Shown: positions 27,310 to 40,229, numbered from the stretch's first letter. The stretch: 64,000 bases of DNA from Acanthacorydalis orientalis (GCA_034766995.1 CM068322.1:20615745-20679744), one strand, 5' to 3'. The notes: generated from the sequence alone by a model not told the origin. Program-made: numbers and translations.

Positions 27310-28500
27310 CATAATAAGCCATCCTATACCCTTATAAAAATGATCTTCTGTTTTCGTGTTACAGTAGTCAGGTATCGCTATTTCATCTCATTAACATCAT
27401 TAAAACGCTGTTCACGTAAATCTTTTTTCAAATTATCAATAAGGAAATATTTGCTAGTAGCCATGTCTGAACTTTAGGGTGGGTTATCAAATTCTTGGAA
27501 GCCACAATCTCAAATAGAAGCTTGAAAAACAGGAACAGTGTAAACTGGTGCATTGTCGTGCAACAAACGCCCTTATTTTATTAGTTTCCCACATCGTTTT
27601 TCGTGAATATTATCCCGAAATTTGAACGAAAATGTTTCATAATATAATCTACTAATAGTGGTGTTTCGTTCCTTTAAATCTATTAATAAAATGCCCTTGC
27701 AATTCTAAACAATTGTGGCCATGATGTTTTTTGTGGATTAAGACACCTTGGCTTTTCTTGAGGGTGGTTCGCCTATACGCTATCTTTCAATGGATTCTAT
27801 TTTAGACAGAAGACCATACCAAATGACCATTGTTGAATCCTGTTACAATAGACTTGATTAGTGTATTTGATTCTACCTCAGAGCTCTAAAAATAAACTTG
27901 CGTAGACTACTAGACCCTGACGCTGAACGGTCGAAAGAAGTTTGTGCACCCATCTTGCACTGACCTTATTCGTACCTATATAGCTTTGGAGAATTCGGGG
28001 AATGGTTATTTGTGAATGATTGGGCATTTCTGATAATTCTTTCACTTTTAAGCGTCTCTCACTAATAATCTCCAGGTCTTCGACAGGTGCAACAGAATCG
28101 GACGTAGGCACTTCTACAGGACGAATATGTCATCCTGCAGTGACTCCTCTGCCATCCAAAATCTCTCAGTCTATTATTTTACCATGCAGTATGAAAGGGA
28201 AACTTCCCTGTATACTCCATTTAATCGTTGTTTTATTTAGTGCGGTATAACCTCTTCTTTGATCAGAAACTTAATTACAGAATTATATTCAATTTTGATT
28301 ACTTGTGACATTGTTAAGAATACTTTTTACTCTTATCGCTGTCACTATACGACTGATAAAGTAATAACTTTTGAAATTTTGATCGAAACCTACTAAGCAT
28401 ATCTGCCACACTACACAGATTCGCCATGCATGCGCATGTGCAAACATGTTAGGTCGAGAATATTTGGCGTTCCCTTCGTAAGTTTTTATGAAAGTATTCT
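27310..28500 (-). mobile_element. Full-length decayed mariner of the DETW/FLJ type
   Basis: The whole transposase length is represented on the minus strand, with untranslated leader up to roughly 28500. I could not see convincing terminal inverted repeats, so both outer limits are approximate. It differs from family A, family B and the 2717 element in every motif, and belongs to the same broad group as the 48683 element. Confidence 0.75.
27315..28311 (-). pseudogene. Mariner transposase pseudogene (DETW-type relative)
   Basis: The inferred start codon is at 28311-28309 (MSQVIKIEYNSVIKFL). Readable segments follow in shifting frames: SVIKFLIKEEVIPH; EDLEIISERRLKVKELSEM with IPRILQSYIGTNKVSARWVHKLL (27950-28070), the second helix-turn-helix and linker; ANHPQEK/GEPPSRKAKVS near 27770; MATIV...KGILLIDLKERNTT near 27700; LLHDNAPVYTV near 27555; DLREQRFNDVNEMK near 27415; and DHFYKGIGW at the end. 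The second catalytic Asp is intact (HDN), but the third is replaced by Lys (SKYFLI where SDYFLF is expected), and the first is in a degenerate stretch. There are many stops. It is dead. Confidence 0.85.
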
Positions 28501-29416
28501 CGATAAGATTACACATAAAATATGCTCTTTAATTCATTGATGCTTTTATTTTTTGTTTACATACTTATATATTCGATAACTTGTTCAATACTCTATGTTT
28601 TTCCCTAATTCTACATATTTAGTGGAAAATGTACAATATATCATACTTAATATTAACATTCTTTTGTTTCTTGATCGTTTAAAACGTTTCAAAAGAACTT
28701 TCATATACTGGGGAGAACGAAATTCTAAAAAGAGATAAATTATAGAAAATGACTATTGGGTCAAACCGTTCCAATACTTGCGCAGGCAAACTATGAAATT
28801 TAAATTATCATTAATTCATTCTAGGAAATTCATGTACTATAATTCAACAAATTTGTCATTAGATTCAATGAGAACAATATTTTCTTTTATTATTATATAA
28901 ATCCTTAAATATTACCGAATATATTTTATAGAAAAATCTATATAAAATACGTCGTTATAACTGACTTTATTGCTGCATTTGATGCCGTTATAACAGGAAG
29001 GATTTACAATTATGTTAAATAGAAAGTCAATATCAAATCTGAATACGTTGGATCCAGATAATATCAAATCTGCAACTAACGTTGTTCTAGTAGTAATATC
29101 ACTATAATCGAAATTCATATAAATGAATTCTAATATATATATATATATATATTATTGTATTAAGATCATTGATGAGCTGTGATATTTGAAAATAGTTTAG
29201 ACACCGTGTTTCAATAGTGAACAAAAATGATTTAAAAAATTTTACCGAAAAATATAAAAATAATATTTATCATAGTTGTTAAGAGAATGGCATAAAGATA
29301 TCTATACATGTTTTTGTTTAGATTTTAGTTTCTTTAATAATTATATTTATTGTGCTGGAAATAACTACGATATTAGTTTGAAAATTAAAGTTTTCAATTA
29401 TAATATCTGTAAAAAA

Positions 29417-29477
<61 letters not shown>

Positions 29478-30309
29478 GATATGATCAATTATTTTTTAAT
29501 CAAATCTTCAAAGAATCTTGATTTAATCTTATTTTAGTAATTTTTGATCTAGTATATAATATTATTGAAGAACAGATCAAACTAAGTTCTTTAAACGCAG
29601 AAAAAATATTTTCTTTTTCACAATTTTAACAAGATAATATTTGATTTTCCAGCAAAGTTTTTTATGTCATGCACATTTATCAACGTAAAATCAATGCATG
29701 GATTCCATCCAAGAATTTCTTTGATAACTTGTTCAGTCAATCGTGCAATGCATTTCTAATTTTACTGTCGGAGAGAAAATGTTCTTATACCATTTCTTTA
29801 AGTGAGTTAAAGTGATCATAAAGTCAATCAAAAAAAATAAATCTATGGAATAAGAGGTATATTTTATAACTTAAAAAAGCATCTTAAATAATTTAAAAAA
29901 ATCTAAAATGTAATAAAAATATATTATTTACACCATTATAAAAAATTATTCTTGTTGAATATATTTAATATTATTTTGAAATTGTTTAGTCTAATCGTAC
30001 GTTTTTGAAATATATGTTTATTTTTACTGAATTGGCAATATTAACTTTCATAAACAACCTTAATTAAACATTAAGATTGAAAACGACTATATTTTTTAAA
30101 TAACTTCTTATTCTAATTTAACATCTTTTGGAAAATAAAAGATAATGAACTATTCTTACTTAAAGTATTGTTTTGCATGTAATGTTTTTCTAATTTTTTT
30201 TTGACGGAAGGGATAAAATATAATTCATAAATCATAACAAGTTCTATCAATGCACCAATACTTGAAAGGTACAAAATTTCGATATGTATATAAATCAAAA
30301 AGACCCTAC
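28501..30309. other. Non-coding A+T-rich stretch
   Basis: One TA array at 29417 and no recognisable coding sequence. Confidence 0.6.
29417..29474. repeat. (TA)n array, uninterrupted
   Basis: About 28 units after AAAAAAATG. Confidence 0.95.
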
Positions 30310-30750
30310 TGCGTTTTTCAATTCTGCATGTAAGAGAAGCAGCCGAAAATCCCTCGAAATCTTCTTGCATTACTACGCATCCATATCCGTAAAAGGCGAA
30401 AGTGGATTCACGCACAAGCGACTTGATAATATATTTACAAACGAGATAATAACATAAACAAGCCGGGGTACGCGCGTGTCTGTCTACCAATTGGCGAAGA
30501 ACCGAAACACTGCTAGTTCGATATAATAGTCGACGTTGATACGAGAGGATGTTCGGAACGGTACCGTTCAACGTTTACATCCGGTGTGTTCTATCGCGTC
30601 CCACCGCATGCCAGACAAATATCGCTTTAATCGATGTAGATACCACAACAGATACACTGCTAAAGTCGATTAGTTTACAGTTCGTGCCCATGAATTCTCC
30701 AAGGCATACGGTGCTGAAAAAGTAGTGTCTTTCCTTGTCAGACGTAATGA
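30310..30750. other. Higher-GC block without a recognised gene
   Basis: CpGs are frequent (GGGGTACGCGCGTGTCTG, CGGAACGGTACCGTTCAACG, CTATCGCGTCCCACCGCATG). Two minus-strand open frames lie here (152 codons to 30571, and 66 codons at 30575-30775), but neither resembles a family I know, and the longer one runs into low-complexity sequence. CGGAACGGTACCGTTC at 30553 is a near-perfect palindrome. It could be an exon, an enhancer or transposon-derived. Confidence 0.35.
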
Positions 30751-31144
30751 GATATGATACTAGATTTATATGCATACGTGTATATATATATATATAGTAT
30801 GCATTAAGTAAAATTTTTCGAAAATTTAGTATTTAGAAACTGTTTTACAATTGATGTTTTTTGAATGAAGACAAAATTTTGATAAACAATCAAATAGTTA
30901 ATAGATGTTTAGATTTTTTTTATATTTTTATAATAATATACATTTACTCAAATTAATATTATTTATAAAATTGTTATTAAAATTACAAAATGAATAACAG
31001 ATTCATACTATGAGTAATTTATTTTAAATCTCCGCTTAAATTGCTACCACGAACATTACAATCGTTTCCATATTGTCTTACGTCTATATCGTAAGCACAG
31101 GCATAAAAATTAATTTTTTCTATGCCTTCATTCTGAATAAGAAG

Positions 31145-31236
31145 ACATTGTCATAGAAATGCACATAAGCGGTTAAAATAGACAATAAATAATTGTTGAA
31201 CATTTTGATTTACTAAATTTTGTGGTTTGTGATAGC
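31145..31236 (-). repeat. Dispersed repeat R, copy
   Basis: Minus strand ACAAACCACAAAATTTAGTA, AAAATGTTCAACAATTATTT and CCGCTTATGTGCATTTCTAT. With 37345-37470 it is the best matching pair (both carry ACAAACCACAAA). Confidence 0.65.
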
Positions 31237-31629
31237 TTTTTATTTGTGAAATTCTTAAAACTCCGAAATATTTAAGAAAGAATTATACGAAAAAATTTAT
31301 AAGAAAAATGCGAAAGAAAGAGAAAGTTTTCGTTAAAAATAAAACTAATGAAATTGTGGTAAGAATATTTTCATGTATAAATAATTAAATTAGTAATTTT
31401 TTCATAAAATGTAGATAAATACATAAAATTAAAAGGTGAGAGGGCAATATTTATGATTAAAATTAATAAAAAAATTTTTACTATGAAATATTATAATATT
31501 TTAAAAAAAAAGATTGGAAATTATATATTAATAATCGTAAAGTATTGACAAGAAACTTAATTAAGGATTACAAATTCACACTGTTTAAATTTTTTTCTCC
31601 TTTAAAAAAAACTAAACCAATTTATTATA

Positions 31630-32202
31630 TTAGGTTGGTAGGAACAAAAATGTGGTTTTTGTTTTCTGAATTGTAATTTTAATTTTTTTCAAAAAAGTGT
31701 CATTTTGTCGTGTTAATGTTAATATCATTTAAAGTGCATTTTAGGTCTATATTTTGGTAGCATTGACTTTGGTTTTATTATTAATTTTGTTTCCAATTGG
31801 GCTATTGAACTTAAGATGGAAAAGAAGTAAATAAGAGGAATTTTTTGTATGAGTTCAAAACGGGTGATAAAGCAGCAGAAACTGCTTGTAAAGTAATCGA
31901 TTCTCTTGGTGTGGATATTGTTGAGGAACATACAGTGCAATAATGGTTCCAAAAATTTCATCCTAGTGACAAGAGCCTTGAAGATGAAGAAGGTTGTGGG
32001 CGTCCTTTTTCAGTTCATGACAACCAACTGAAGGCGTTAGTTGAATCAAAACCATGCACAACAACTTGAGAGATTTCAAAAAAGTTAGGCGTTAGTCATC
32101 CAACAGTTCTGGACTACTTAAAACAGCTAGGAAAATTAAAAAAGCTGTAAATGTATATGAATTTGAAGGCCTTAAACCGTAATTATTTTTGTATCAACCT
32201 AA
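31630..32202 (+). mobile_element. Cecropia-type mariner without catalytic domain, family B, copy 1
   Basis: This 573-bp element is flanked by TA at 31628-31629 and 32203-32204. The inverted ends are TTAGGTTGGTAGGAAC at the left and, on the other strand, TTAGGTTGATACAAAA at the right. These resemble the TTAGGTTGGTGCAAAAG ends of Hsmar1/cecropia mariners. The interior encodes, with frameshifts and stops, MEKK-IR-I at 31819, LYEFKTGDKAAETACK, VQ-stop-WFQKFHPSDKSLEDEE, GRPFSVHDNQLKALVE and VSHPTVLDYLKQLGK, which together are both helix-turn-helix units of the DNA-binding region. It then passes directly into YEFEG...KP and the 3' end. No catalytic Asp motif is present. Confidence 0.92.
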
Positions 32203-33558
32203 TAGATGAAATTAATTTATAAATTTCCATTAATCCGCAAGTGGTCTAATAATTCGTTTTAAAATCCATGGCGCAGAAAAAAAATCGAAATTATTATTTT
32301 TTTTTATAAAACTATGCTATTTACATTAACTGCCAACATTTTTTTGATAAATACTTATTAAATTGATAAATACTTATTAATTTCATAAATACTTATAAAA
32401 TATCAATTATTAAACAACATTTTAAGAAAAACCTTTTTCATAATTTCTTTCGCTTCTTTCAAGTTCGAATAGAATTAAGAAATAGAATTTGAAAATATCA
32501 TTTATTTTCTGATTATCACATAAGAATAATTATTAGATGTCATTAATAATTATAAATGATCAGAAAAAAGTGTAATCAGTACATAAGAGTCGTTTAGATA
32601 CCTTTATATGATCGCAATAAATTAGCTTTAAAATATTGTGTTTGATAATTTTCTAGATAAGTCGATATTTACATATGAGGACAGAGGGAAAAATGTGTGC
32701 TTCAATATGTAAATAAATAAACGGAAACAAACAAAATAAAACTGCACTTATGATCGTAAAAATAAACTTTACTGTGTTTTATATTTATTTTAGATCGAAA
32801 TTCCAGTAAAATGTTAATTACATGTATATATGCAAGATATATCAATTTAAACGTGCTTTTGTGCGCCACAATCTAGATTAGTAACAATAAACATAATAAA
32901 TTACGTTTTCGTGACTGAACCATCTTCCTGTAAATTCTTTTTCATTCAACTTCATTTGTTCGACTAATACTTTACAAAATTTATTTTTCTCCTTATCAGC
33001 TCGCTAATAAATTTATCAGTGTGTTAAAATGGTAATGTTTTTTTTAATCATTTCAGTTCTGTTTTTTTAATAAATCTTTCTTTATACATGTTTCAATTTT
33101 ATTTATTAAACCACATTTAATCTTTTCTTTTGTGATTAATTAGACTAAAATTTGTTTAAATGTAAACATTTCCTGTTTAAAGAAAATAATGTTTAAAAAT
33201 AATTTGTTTGATTGTATGACAGTCCAAGAAACATTCTGTTCAATGAACGAGAATAACACGAACAAACTTTAATACATTTTTTAAATCGTTTGTAAATCAA
33301 ATATAACTTTGACGGTAAGAAAATCTTATAAAAAAACCAAGAAAGTCAACCAACTTTTTTCGTGGGAGATTTAATCTTACAATTTCAACGACTTCTGAAT
33401 AGATTTCCATCGTGACGTTAATCGTACTATCAACTATCTTACGTCTAAAATTCTCAAGAGTATTTTAAATAGTACCGATTGAAATACCTGATCATCGTGA
33501 GTGTAATTTATCCGTTCCGGTTACATTCTTCAGAGAATTTTTTGTTAAAGTAAAAGAA

Positions 33559-33637
33559 AATTCTAGAATATATTTGGAATTCAATAATTTCAAAAGATAT
33601 TTCTGTACTTACTTAAATGTGAATTATATATATATAC
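33559..33637 (+). repeat. Long dispersed repeat pair, copy 2
   Basis: Near-identical to 26951-27031 with only a few differences (for example CTAGAATATATTTGGA for CGAGAATATATTTAGA). Similarity stops at the short TA tract. No flanking inverted repeats were seen, so the copying mechanism is unknown. Confidence 0.88.
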
Positions 33638-34411
33638 ATAGATATGTTTTTTAATACGACAATTTACAATTTAATATAAATTTTCTTAATACAAATTATG
33701 TAAAACGATAAGAAATAATTTATAATGTTTTATAGCGAATTTATAGAAATAACACCAAAAAATAATAAATTTAAAAATATGACTTATTTTTTAATTTTGT
33801 GAGAAAGGGAAATAATAAATAAAATTATTCTTCATTTTTTAAGATGTAGTGCATTGTAATATATGCTATTACGTTAGACAACAAATAATAATTGTAAGAT
33901 AATATCATTATGGATATAATAGAAATAAAGTTTTTATAACCTATTTATTTTCAAATGAATTTAAGTCGAAACGAAAATTTATAGGCGTTATTTTTGATAA
34001 GATTAAAGGTGTATTTATTTGTTACTTATACTAAGCTAGAAAATCAAACAAATGCGTGTAGTAAATTCACGACATTTGGATAATATAGTTTTTTTAGGAT
34101 TTAAGATGTTTTTTTAAATTCGATTAAACTTTTTTTAATATTAAAGTAATGTTTAATTAGCCTGTACTTGCATTTTTTGAGAAATATTAAATTTAAATTA
34201 AAAATTCATAAATACTGGTCATCGAAAATGGAAGAAATTGTTTGATAGTTCTATCATGTAGTGTTAAATAATAGGCCTGAAGATCAACTCATAAATTCTG
34301 CACAGATTTTTTTCAGAAACAACTGTCAGTAATCTCACAGATTTTAATAGTGATTTTATTCAAACGTTTTTGGGGCTCAAAATGTTCCTTTACAGCTGGA
34401 AATATACTACT

Positions 34412-34415
<4 letters not shown>

Positions 34416-34452
<37 letters not shown>
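34416..34452. repeat. (TA)n array
   Basis: Pure, about 18 units. A similar run is at 34779-34813. Confidence 0.95.
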
Positions 34453-34456
<4 letters not shown>

Positions 34457-34776
34457 TATGGATTCTATATAAGTAGATACACTGATAACAGTGTGATCAT
34501 ATTATGGAGCCATATTTTGTAGCATGACAGACGTTTGTGAGAAATCATTTTCCGAGTCTGCAGATCACTGAAAGTATTTTTCATTGAACAATCTTTGTTC
34601 AATCTTTGTTCAATTTCTGGATTCATATTCAAGCCAAATATGCAACATTATCTACCAAAATCCAAATGAAACGTCCACTGCACTCATTAATTTAACATTT
34701 TACTTTGGTTTTTGACGGTACTTGTTTGTTTTGTGAAAACTGATCTTTTAGGTTTTAAAATACATACATTTATTTA

Positions 34777-34817
<41 letters not shown>

Positions 34818-35883
34818 GATATTTGTATAATTTTAGAGTTTTTCTATTTTTATTAAATTATTGTTTTTTTTTAATATTAAGTAACTTTAATAATGTTCGA
34901 TTAAATATGTTAAAAGTGTGTACTTTTTTAGTAATTGATTGATTTATTATTAATAAATAAAATAAACGGACGTTCAAAAATATATAATACGATTTTTCAT
35001 TGTATTATTATTTCATATCGAAAAATCAGTATGTCAGTGTTTATAATGTAAACTTTTAATTAAGTTTGCAATTTATAAAAGGATATATTTTTGACAAATA
35101 TATTAAAAAAGTACGCTTTTTTATCTGGAACAATACTTAAATCATTCCTAAATATAGTAGCTATTTTTCTTACTACATTTCACCAAAATTGTGTATCTCG
35201 TGCATCTACAATTATATTATCTTCTTTAGAACACCCTCTTTTTTAATATTATCTTAAATGTAAGTTTCCTATTGTGTTTCTCTGCAATACTATCTAGTCA
35301 TTTATTCTGAACAATCATTCATCATATTTTATTCTTAACACGTAGCTAAATTATTTCAGCATTACTTCTATTCGGTAATATATTTTACCTCGTATACATT
35401 CTTTTTATCCTGCTATTGCTGTTGATCCTAACAGAATGTTGAAATTGTTAGTCTATTCAATAGATAGTAGTTTCCTCTTATGTTTATCTCCATTATATTG
35501 CAAAGAAAAATCTTTACCATTTTTTATTTGTGAAATAATCTTTCCACATAATGCATAGAGTAAGGATTTTTATATACTTTCAGTGAATTAATATCAATTT
35601 GTAATAACTCGCATTAAACTGCAAGCTTTGAAGGGTTGTTCCGTCCAAAAAATATTTTTTACCAAGTAGAATTTAAGTTTTTTATGTTTTAATATGAATA
35701 TTTGTAATACTACGTACTTCGAAATTATTAATAAATTATGTCATTTATTTAAAAAAAAAATAATTATTTTATCTTGTACACTAAGTTTAGAAATACATGG
35801 AATATTTTATAAAAAATAAAAATGAAATTCTTAAATAAACAGATATAACTTAATATTTTCCATATATTTAATAAATAATATTT

Positions 35884-35972
35884 TCCATTCAGTTATATCA
35901 AAATGAGCTTATCATAACTTTGCGTTTCTTAATTAATTGGTTGAAATCCAATAAATACAGGAATTTACACTT

Positions 35973-36035
<63 letters not shown>

Positions 36036-36245
36036 ATGTGTATGTTGAGAACAATTTTATGTATTCAAGATTATGTTCAATTTATAATTTTCCATTATGT
36101 TATATAAGTTATATAAAAATCAGCTTATCAAATTTTTCCTTAATTAATTGGTAGAATTTCAATAAATACAGAAATTTCCACTTTATATATCAGTATGTGT
36201 ACATTGAGTACAATTTTATGTATGGAAGAGGATTATGTTAAATTT
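35884..36245 (+). repeat. Imperfect tandem duplication, one unit with expanded (TA)n
   Basis: Unit one (35884-36080) and unit two (36088-36245) share TTCCATT, GAGCTTATCA/CAGCTTATCA, CTTAATTAATTGGT, CAATAAATACAG, CACTTTATATA, AGTATGTGTA and ACAATTTTATGTAT. Unit one holds about 50 bp of (TA)n exactly where unit two has only TATATATC. Confidence 0.85.
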
Positions 36246-36911
36246 AGATAAATATAAACGGATATAATTAAAACCAATAAAGCCATTTACGTATTGAGAA
36301 ATATTAAAAAAAGTTTTTAAATGTAAGCCCAATTGAGTTGTTGCACATAAAATTTTTTATGGTATTTGTGTAATAAAAAGAAAATATAAACTCGGTAAAG
36401 ATATTAAAATGGCAATGAATATGTAATATTTATTCGAAACTTGTGGAAAATAAACTTATTCAATTTTTGGAGTAAAAACATTTGAAATATCAAATAAAGA
36501 ATTTTACTGTTGCAAAAGCTTAAACAGTTTACATATTGCAAGAGGTCACGTTTTGTAAGATATAAAATAATATAAAATTATTTTTTCAATATTGTATTCC
36601 AGTGGTATCTAAAACTCTATTTATTTATTCATGTTTTATCCCATTTTCAAGTTAAATTCAACGTTTGAATTTCTAAATAAATGTTAGTTTAGTGATGTAA
36701 ACAGTTTGTTTAAATATTTTTTATAGTTTTTTAAAAATTGAGCTTTTAATAAATTATCAAAAGATTGGTCAAACATAAATTCTAAATACATGTCATAACA
36801 AAATTTATGTGTATAAAATACACTTTCGAAATCAATATTTACATACTATATAATAATAATTAGTTTCAATAACAGATTAAAACATAGATAAGACTAAAAT
36901 AATTCACTCAC

Positions 36912-37134
36912 CGACAACGTTCAAGTGTATGAAATGACTCATATGTGGAGTAGTACTGATTTGACATTCATAGATTCCTGAGTCACGATGTTGAGGATAT
37001 TTGATCTGCAATGTCCAGTCTTCGGAATGCGGTTGATGAATAGCTCTGAAACGTTGATCCGATGTATATGTATAACGGCCTACAGTTAGGAGATGAACGT
37101 CTCGGTGACGAACCCATGATACTTGTAATGACAT
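36912..37134 (-). CDS. dpr: Internal exon of a Dpr-family immunoglobulin receptor gene (Dpr8/9/21-like)
   Basis: This exon encodes 74 residues plus one base and is the second half of an Ig variable-type domain. Visible landmarks are the core Trp of strand C (residue 7, in VSWVRHRD), the Dpr hallmark HLLTVGRYTYTSDQRF at residues 14-29, the EDWTLQIKYPQ strand at 38-48, and DSGIYECQ at 51-58, whose Cys57 closes the domain disulfide. It ends in LNVV. The 5' boundary is an acceptor (pyrimidine-rich, then TTATTACAG) just above 37134. The 3' boundary is a donor, GTGAGTG, starting at 36911. The exon enters in phase 0 and leaves in phase 1. Dpr proteins are neuronal cell-surface receptors that pair with DIP receptors in synaptic matching (known of the family). 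The partner Cys-containing exon and the second Ig exon were not found in the window. Assignment to a specific Dpr paralogue is uncertain. Confidence 0.95.
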
Positions 37135-37344
37135 CTGTAATAAAGCGGTTTATTCAGATAGATTTTATTGATATTTGAATAACTTATATACATTTATTAA
37201 AAATGTAGTATTATATACATCATTATAAATTAAGAAGGATAAAAAATCGTTATATTTTTATTTGAAAAACATTCTATCTGTATTACAATTAATAAAAATT
37301 GTTAGAAAAAAAATTAACAACGAGTAATTGAAATTCAAGTTTTT

Positions 37345-37470
37345 GTTATTGTGGCTAAATTCACTTTCATAAATGAATATTAACTACCCACAAACCACAA
37401 ATGTTTTTTAAATGATGTGTTCAATAACTGATTATTGATCAATTAATTACTCATACACATTTCGAGGGTG
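37345..37470 (+). repeat. Dispersed repeat R, longest copy
   Basis: Covers the 5' part, GGCTAAATTCACTTTCATAA, the middle ACAAACCACAAATG and the 3' part TGTTCAATAACTGATTATTG with ACACATTTCGAGGGTG. It lies about 210 bp upstream of the Dpr exon in the sense of transcription. Confidence 0.65.
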
Positions 37471-38128
37471 ATGCAAAGGCGCAAAATTATCAAATAATTT
37501 TTATACTTTATGTTATGTACCTGAGCGCTCTAAAGATATGATAATATAAAAATTAAAAATTAATTATTGTACATTCAGAAAAATAGTGCTGTTTGTGAAT
37601 AGGGGAAAATGTACTTGGAAATAAAGAATTGTTTCTAATATTAATTTGAATTTTATACGATTGTTACATATTTGATCTGGCGATATTCATCCTTTTAGAT
37701 CATTCGAGATTTTATGTTCTATTACTAGTTAGAATATGTGTGATACCTTGAGGTAGAAACCCTAGTACTTAAAAAGAGCGAAGAGCAACAGGACAACTCA
37801 TCAACAGTGTCAAAAATATGAAACATAAAATTTTTATATTAAGTTATTTTAAAATTACTCTGTTCTGAAATATTTTTCAGATTTAAGATAGGTAGAGAAA
37901 ATGAGAATATAATCATTTTTTAAAGGAAAATATTAAATTATTTAAATTATTTCGAAACCACGAATATTTCAGTACTTTTCATTTTATTTTCTCGAAATTC
38001 TAAATTACAAATAATTATTTGTGAATGAATCGGTATTAATTGTGGTTTTAATTGAAGTTGAAAAATCTTCTATAACAATGTGTTTCATAAAAAATACTAA
38101 AGTTTATAATAGATGAAATACTTTATAA

Positions 38129-38132
<4 letters not shown>

Positions 38133-38166
<34 letters not shown>
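38133..38166. repeat. (TA)n array
   Basis: Pure, about 17 units, the nearest array upstream of the Dpr exon. Confidence 0.95.
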
Positions 38167-38168
<2 letters not shown>

Positions 38169-39857
38169 CGTATCATTGAATAGAAATATTACAAAATCTA
38201 TTTTTATTTGCCAGGTTTTAGTTTTTATAACCCATTACTAAATTGTTTACATTTAATTATTATTCCATGATTTTCCAACAATGATATTAATTTATATTTT
38301 TAGTGTATATGATTTTATTTATTAATTGTAGGTTGTGTTAGATAAATATGTAAAATTGTATTTTTAAAACTATAGAAACACAATTATAACTTTAATTAAA
38401 TTTCTTAAAAAGAACTTCTATTACCAAAGAACTTCTTTATTTCTACGAAATATCTATTAAAAATAGATAACTAATCTAAAAATAAACATTTGATGTAAAA
38501 AGTTTTGACAACAAAAAATATCTCTAAAGTTAATGTTATTGATTCGCGTTAAATTGGAAAAAGTTCATGGACCCGTTCTAAAATTGTCTTGTAAATTTTT
38601 AATACAGTTTTAAAAACAATGCGGTTTATCTAACGAGAGAGGCAGTGAGTTACAAAAAATTGAAGTTAAATGTGTATAGAAACCAGCATGTACATAAGCT
38701 TAAAGAGCCAGACAATGTAATTCTAAGTTGTACAGTACAAATGGTCTTATCGGTCTATTTGGTTAAGAATACATGTTCTGTTTGAATGATTTATTTTTCA
38801 TCTTAAGTTTTGTTTCATTATAATGATTCAATCAGTAATCAAGATAATAGGAGATGTTTGTTGCAAAATCCTTGTAGATTATTTGAAAGCCTTTAAGTTT
38901 GTACAAGATTATAGTGTTGTGTATTATCTAAAATAAGAAGAATATTCATTAAAATTCTGTTACCAGTTTGAAAAATGTTTCGTACAACATATTTTGAATT
39001 TTGATATTTATATACAGGCGTGTATTATATATAAACGACAAAATATTATGTAAATAAAATCATGAGTTTTCGCAATTTAAATGTATCTGTGTAATAAATC
39101 GCAGATAGTAGTCAATGTTGAATAGTATTTTGAGTTTTAATAAATTCATTCATTAAAATTTAATAGTATAAAGATAGAATCAAATCGATACTGCATTGTA
39201 TAATAATATTAAAAAATACTAAAATAAAATTAATATGCAGCCAGTTTAAATACCAGTTGGTTTGTTTACCATATTATATATGCATACATTTAACAACATA
39301 CAAATATTTACATAAATTTTCACAAAAAAATGCGTAGGTGTCGGCAGTAAACGTAACATTCAAACCATGTTATGTTTTATTTTTCTTTCAGCTTTTTCGT
39401 TTTAAATATTAACAAAAATGATATTCCATTAAAATGGTGAAACATGGTTCACAAAGGGATAAGACGATATGTTTCTCTCTGTTGTTTTCATTAAGAATCC
39501 ATTAGATAGGTGGCATCATCGATATGGACCAATGTACTGTGCGTGCGCATTCGATATAGAATTTTATTCAGCGCTGCTGTCGTTGAAATCTGTAATCTGG
39601 TTTGAGGTCAACAGTTTTTTTTTAAAGTTTCAAACGATGATGAGGATGAGTAGAAAAAAAACTGTTTAATTTCATGAATGGTTGCTTTATTTCAATGTAA
39701 CAATTTCCTAATTTTGATGGGTAAATACAAATTGAACTGAGATTTTATTTTGATTTAAAATCGTATAACTACTTTTGGTTTTATAATATAAACTTTACTC
39801 ATTTAAGAATTTAGTAGATTTAAAAAAATACTTAGAAATTTAATAATATTACCCTGT

Positions 39858-39864
39858 ATTATAT

Positions 39865-39915
<51 letters not shown>

Positions 39916-40177
39916 TTTTTTAGATAAAACATGCGTGAGTTATAAATTTTATAATTGCTATACTAGTTTAAAAACTTACCATAATTACCATTAAAAAGGC
40001 TTGTTCTAACATTATAGATTCTTTTTCTTGTACTTTTTAAACAGTTTGAATATCTGAACAGGTAATCAGTTTAAAAAATAAGATAAAATAATAATTTACT
40101 TTACTAAAAATAAAGTAAAGAATTAATTTCGTTGATTTTATTTTTTAATCATTTTTATACGTGCCTTGAAATTAATT

Positions 40178-40225
<48 letters not shown>
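39858..40225. repeat. Two (TA)n arrays
   Basis: 39858-39914 (one AATA interruption) and 40180-40225 (pure). Confidence 0.93.

Positions 40226-40229
<4 letters not shown>

Larger units (their letters stand above)
32203..36911. other. Probable Dpr intron, downstream side
   Basis: Non-coding sequence 3' of the exon in the sense of transcription, with TA arrays, the 33559 repeat and the 35884 duplication. 33340-33540 is slightly GC-richer (CATCGTGACGTTAATCG, ATCATCGTGAGTG) but unassigned. Intron status is inferred from the donor at 36911. Confidence 0.6.

Noticed and set aside
30113..30571. 152-codon minus-strand frame as a gene
   Set aside because: No family resemblance, and its last third is low-complexity A+T-rich sequence. 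Kept only as part of a GC-rich block.
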